Positions 6,571 to 6,787 of a stretch of 6,787 nt of DNA are shown here, one piece after another (position 1 is the stretch's first letter; the number at the start of each line of letters is the position of its first letter). The translations under genes were made by a program, and so were the position numbers. The notes under the pieces were generated by a model that searched no databases, was not told where the DNA came from, and saw only the letters and a list, made by a program, of their open reading frames with translations. This stretch comes from Prevotella sp. CAG:924 (GTDB lineage: Bacteria; Bacteroidota; Bacteroidia; Bacteroidales; Bacteroidaceae), in assembly GCA_000431975.1 (NCBI GenBank), contig HF988607.1:1723-8509 (forward strand), read 5' to 3'.

Positions 6571-6603
6571 CCGGGCGCAGGGATGCGTCCGGTTTTTGTT
6601 TTT
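6571..6603 (+). terminator. Intrinsic terminator of the korC transcript
   Basis: CCGGGCGCA and TGCGTCCGG form a 9-bp stem with one G-U pair around the tetraloop GGGA (6571-6592), followed at once by TTTTTGTTTTT (6593-6603). The AAAG before the stem can pair with the first T's and lengthen it. This is a textbook rho-independent terminator and marks the end of the operon. On the minus strand only a short broken T-tract follows, so it appears to work in one direction. Confidence 0.93.
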
Positions 6604-6787
6604 ATAAATCCATTTTGTTGGTGAATCAATACTTTTTTGGGTTTTTCTGTCTTGTCCATTAGATACGAGAGGGGTAGGTTCGGCTCACCCGATAAATATG
6701 GGGGAAGATATGCTGCTCAAATGAAGTACGGGGATGAAAAGCAGAGGAATGGTTCAAAGGGGGCGTGTATGGAATGAATGCGGGGAA
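6604..6787. other. Downstream tail with no supported gene
   Basis: No ORF of useful size begins here on the + strand: ATGs at 6699 and 6721 reach stops within 9 and 19 codons. On the minus strand one frame is open for 42 codons from the window edge to a stop at 6661-6659, but it has no ATG and no recognisable motif. A poor promoter-like pair, TTTG (6636-6639), 20 nt, TAGATACG (6660-6667), could serve a gene beyond the window. From 6671 on the + strand is purine-rich, with five runs of four or five G's about 30 nt apart. I assign no function. Confidence 0.5.

Noticed and set aside
6669..6692. GGTTCG stretch resembling a tRNA T-arm
   Set aside because: The flanking bases do not form a 5-bp T-stem, and no acceptor, anticodon or D-arm can be drawn around it.
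6659..6787. Minus-strand frame open for 42 codons from the window edge
   Set aside because: The length is expected by chance among six frames. It lacks an ATG and any motif, and only its end could be inside the window.

Overview
The window looks like chromosomal housekeeping DNA from a Bacteroidales bacterium, probably close to Prevotella. Three things point there. The protein sequences are of Bacteroidales type. Most start codons have an A-rich leader and no Shine-Dalgarno sequence. The promoter in front of ffh matches the Bacteroidetes -33/-7 pattern (TTG, 18 nt, TAnnTTTG). All recognisable genes are on the + strand. I see no insertion sequence, CRISPR array, tRNA or rRNA.

Layout: (1) 2-1042, the 3' part of a umuC-type Y-family DNA polymerase gene whose start lies upstream of the window. 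(2) 1043-1203, an intergenic region with a small hairpin and a good promoter. (3) 1204-2556, ffh, the protein subunit of the signal recognition particle. (4) 2662-3540, folD, a one-carbon folate enzyme. (5) 3596-3793, a 65-residue protein with one TPR-like repeat. (6) 3839-6540, a tightly packed cluster for a four-subunit 2-oxoacid:ferredoxin oxidoreductase in the order ferredoxin (korD), alpha (korA), beta (korB), gamma (korC). (7) 6571-6603, a strong intrinsic terminator. (8) 6604-6787, a tail with no convincing gene.

The genes from ffh to korC could be one transcription unit, because I see one good promoter before ffh and one good terminator after korC. The Kor genes are translationally linked: korD-korA are 3 nt apart, korA-korB share TGATG and korB-korC share ATGA. 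Together KorDABC would interconvert a 2-oxoacid plus CoA with an acyl-CoA, CO2 and reduced ferredoxin.

The outstanding anomaly is in korB. A 34-bp stretch is present twice in direct tandem (5437-5470 and 5471-5504, 32 of 34 bases identical). Since 34 is not a multiple of 3, the frame shifts and a TGA follows at 5497-5499. Removing either copy restores a complete 265-residue beta subunit. As read, korB is split, with three of the four presumed cluster cysteines in the first piece and the thiamine diphosphate motif plus the fourth cysteine in the second. All neighbouring subunits are intact. The cause could be a recent inactivating duplication, a reversible tandem-repeat switch, or a misassembly joining two strain variants; the two differences between the copies make the last a serious possibility. 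I found no clear evidence for a wholly new system.
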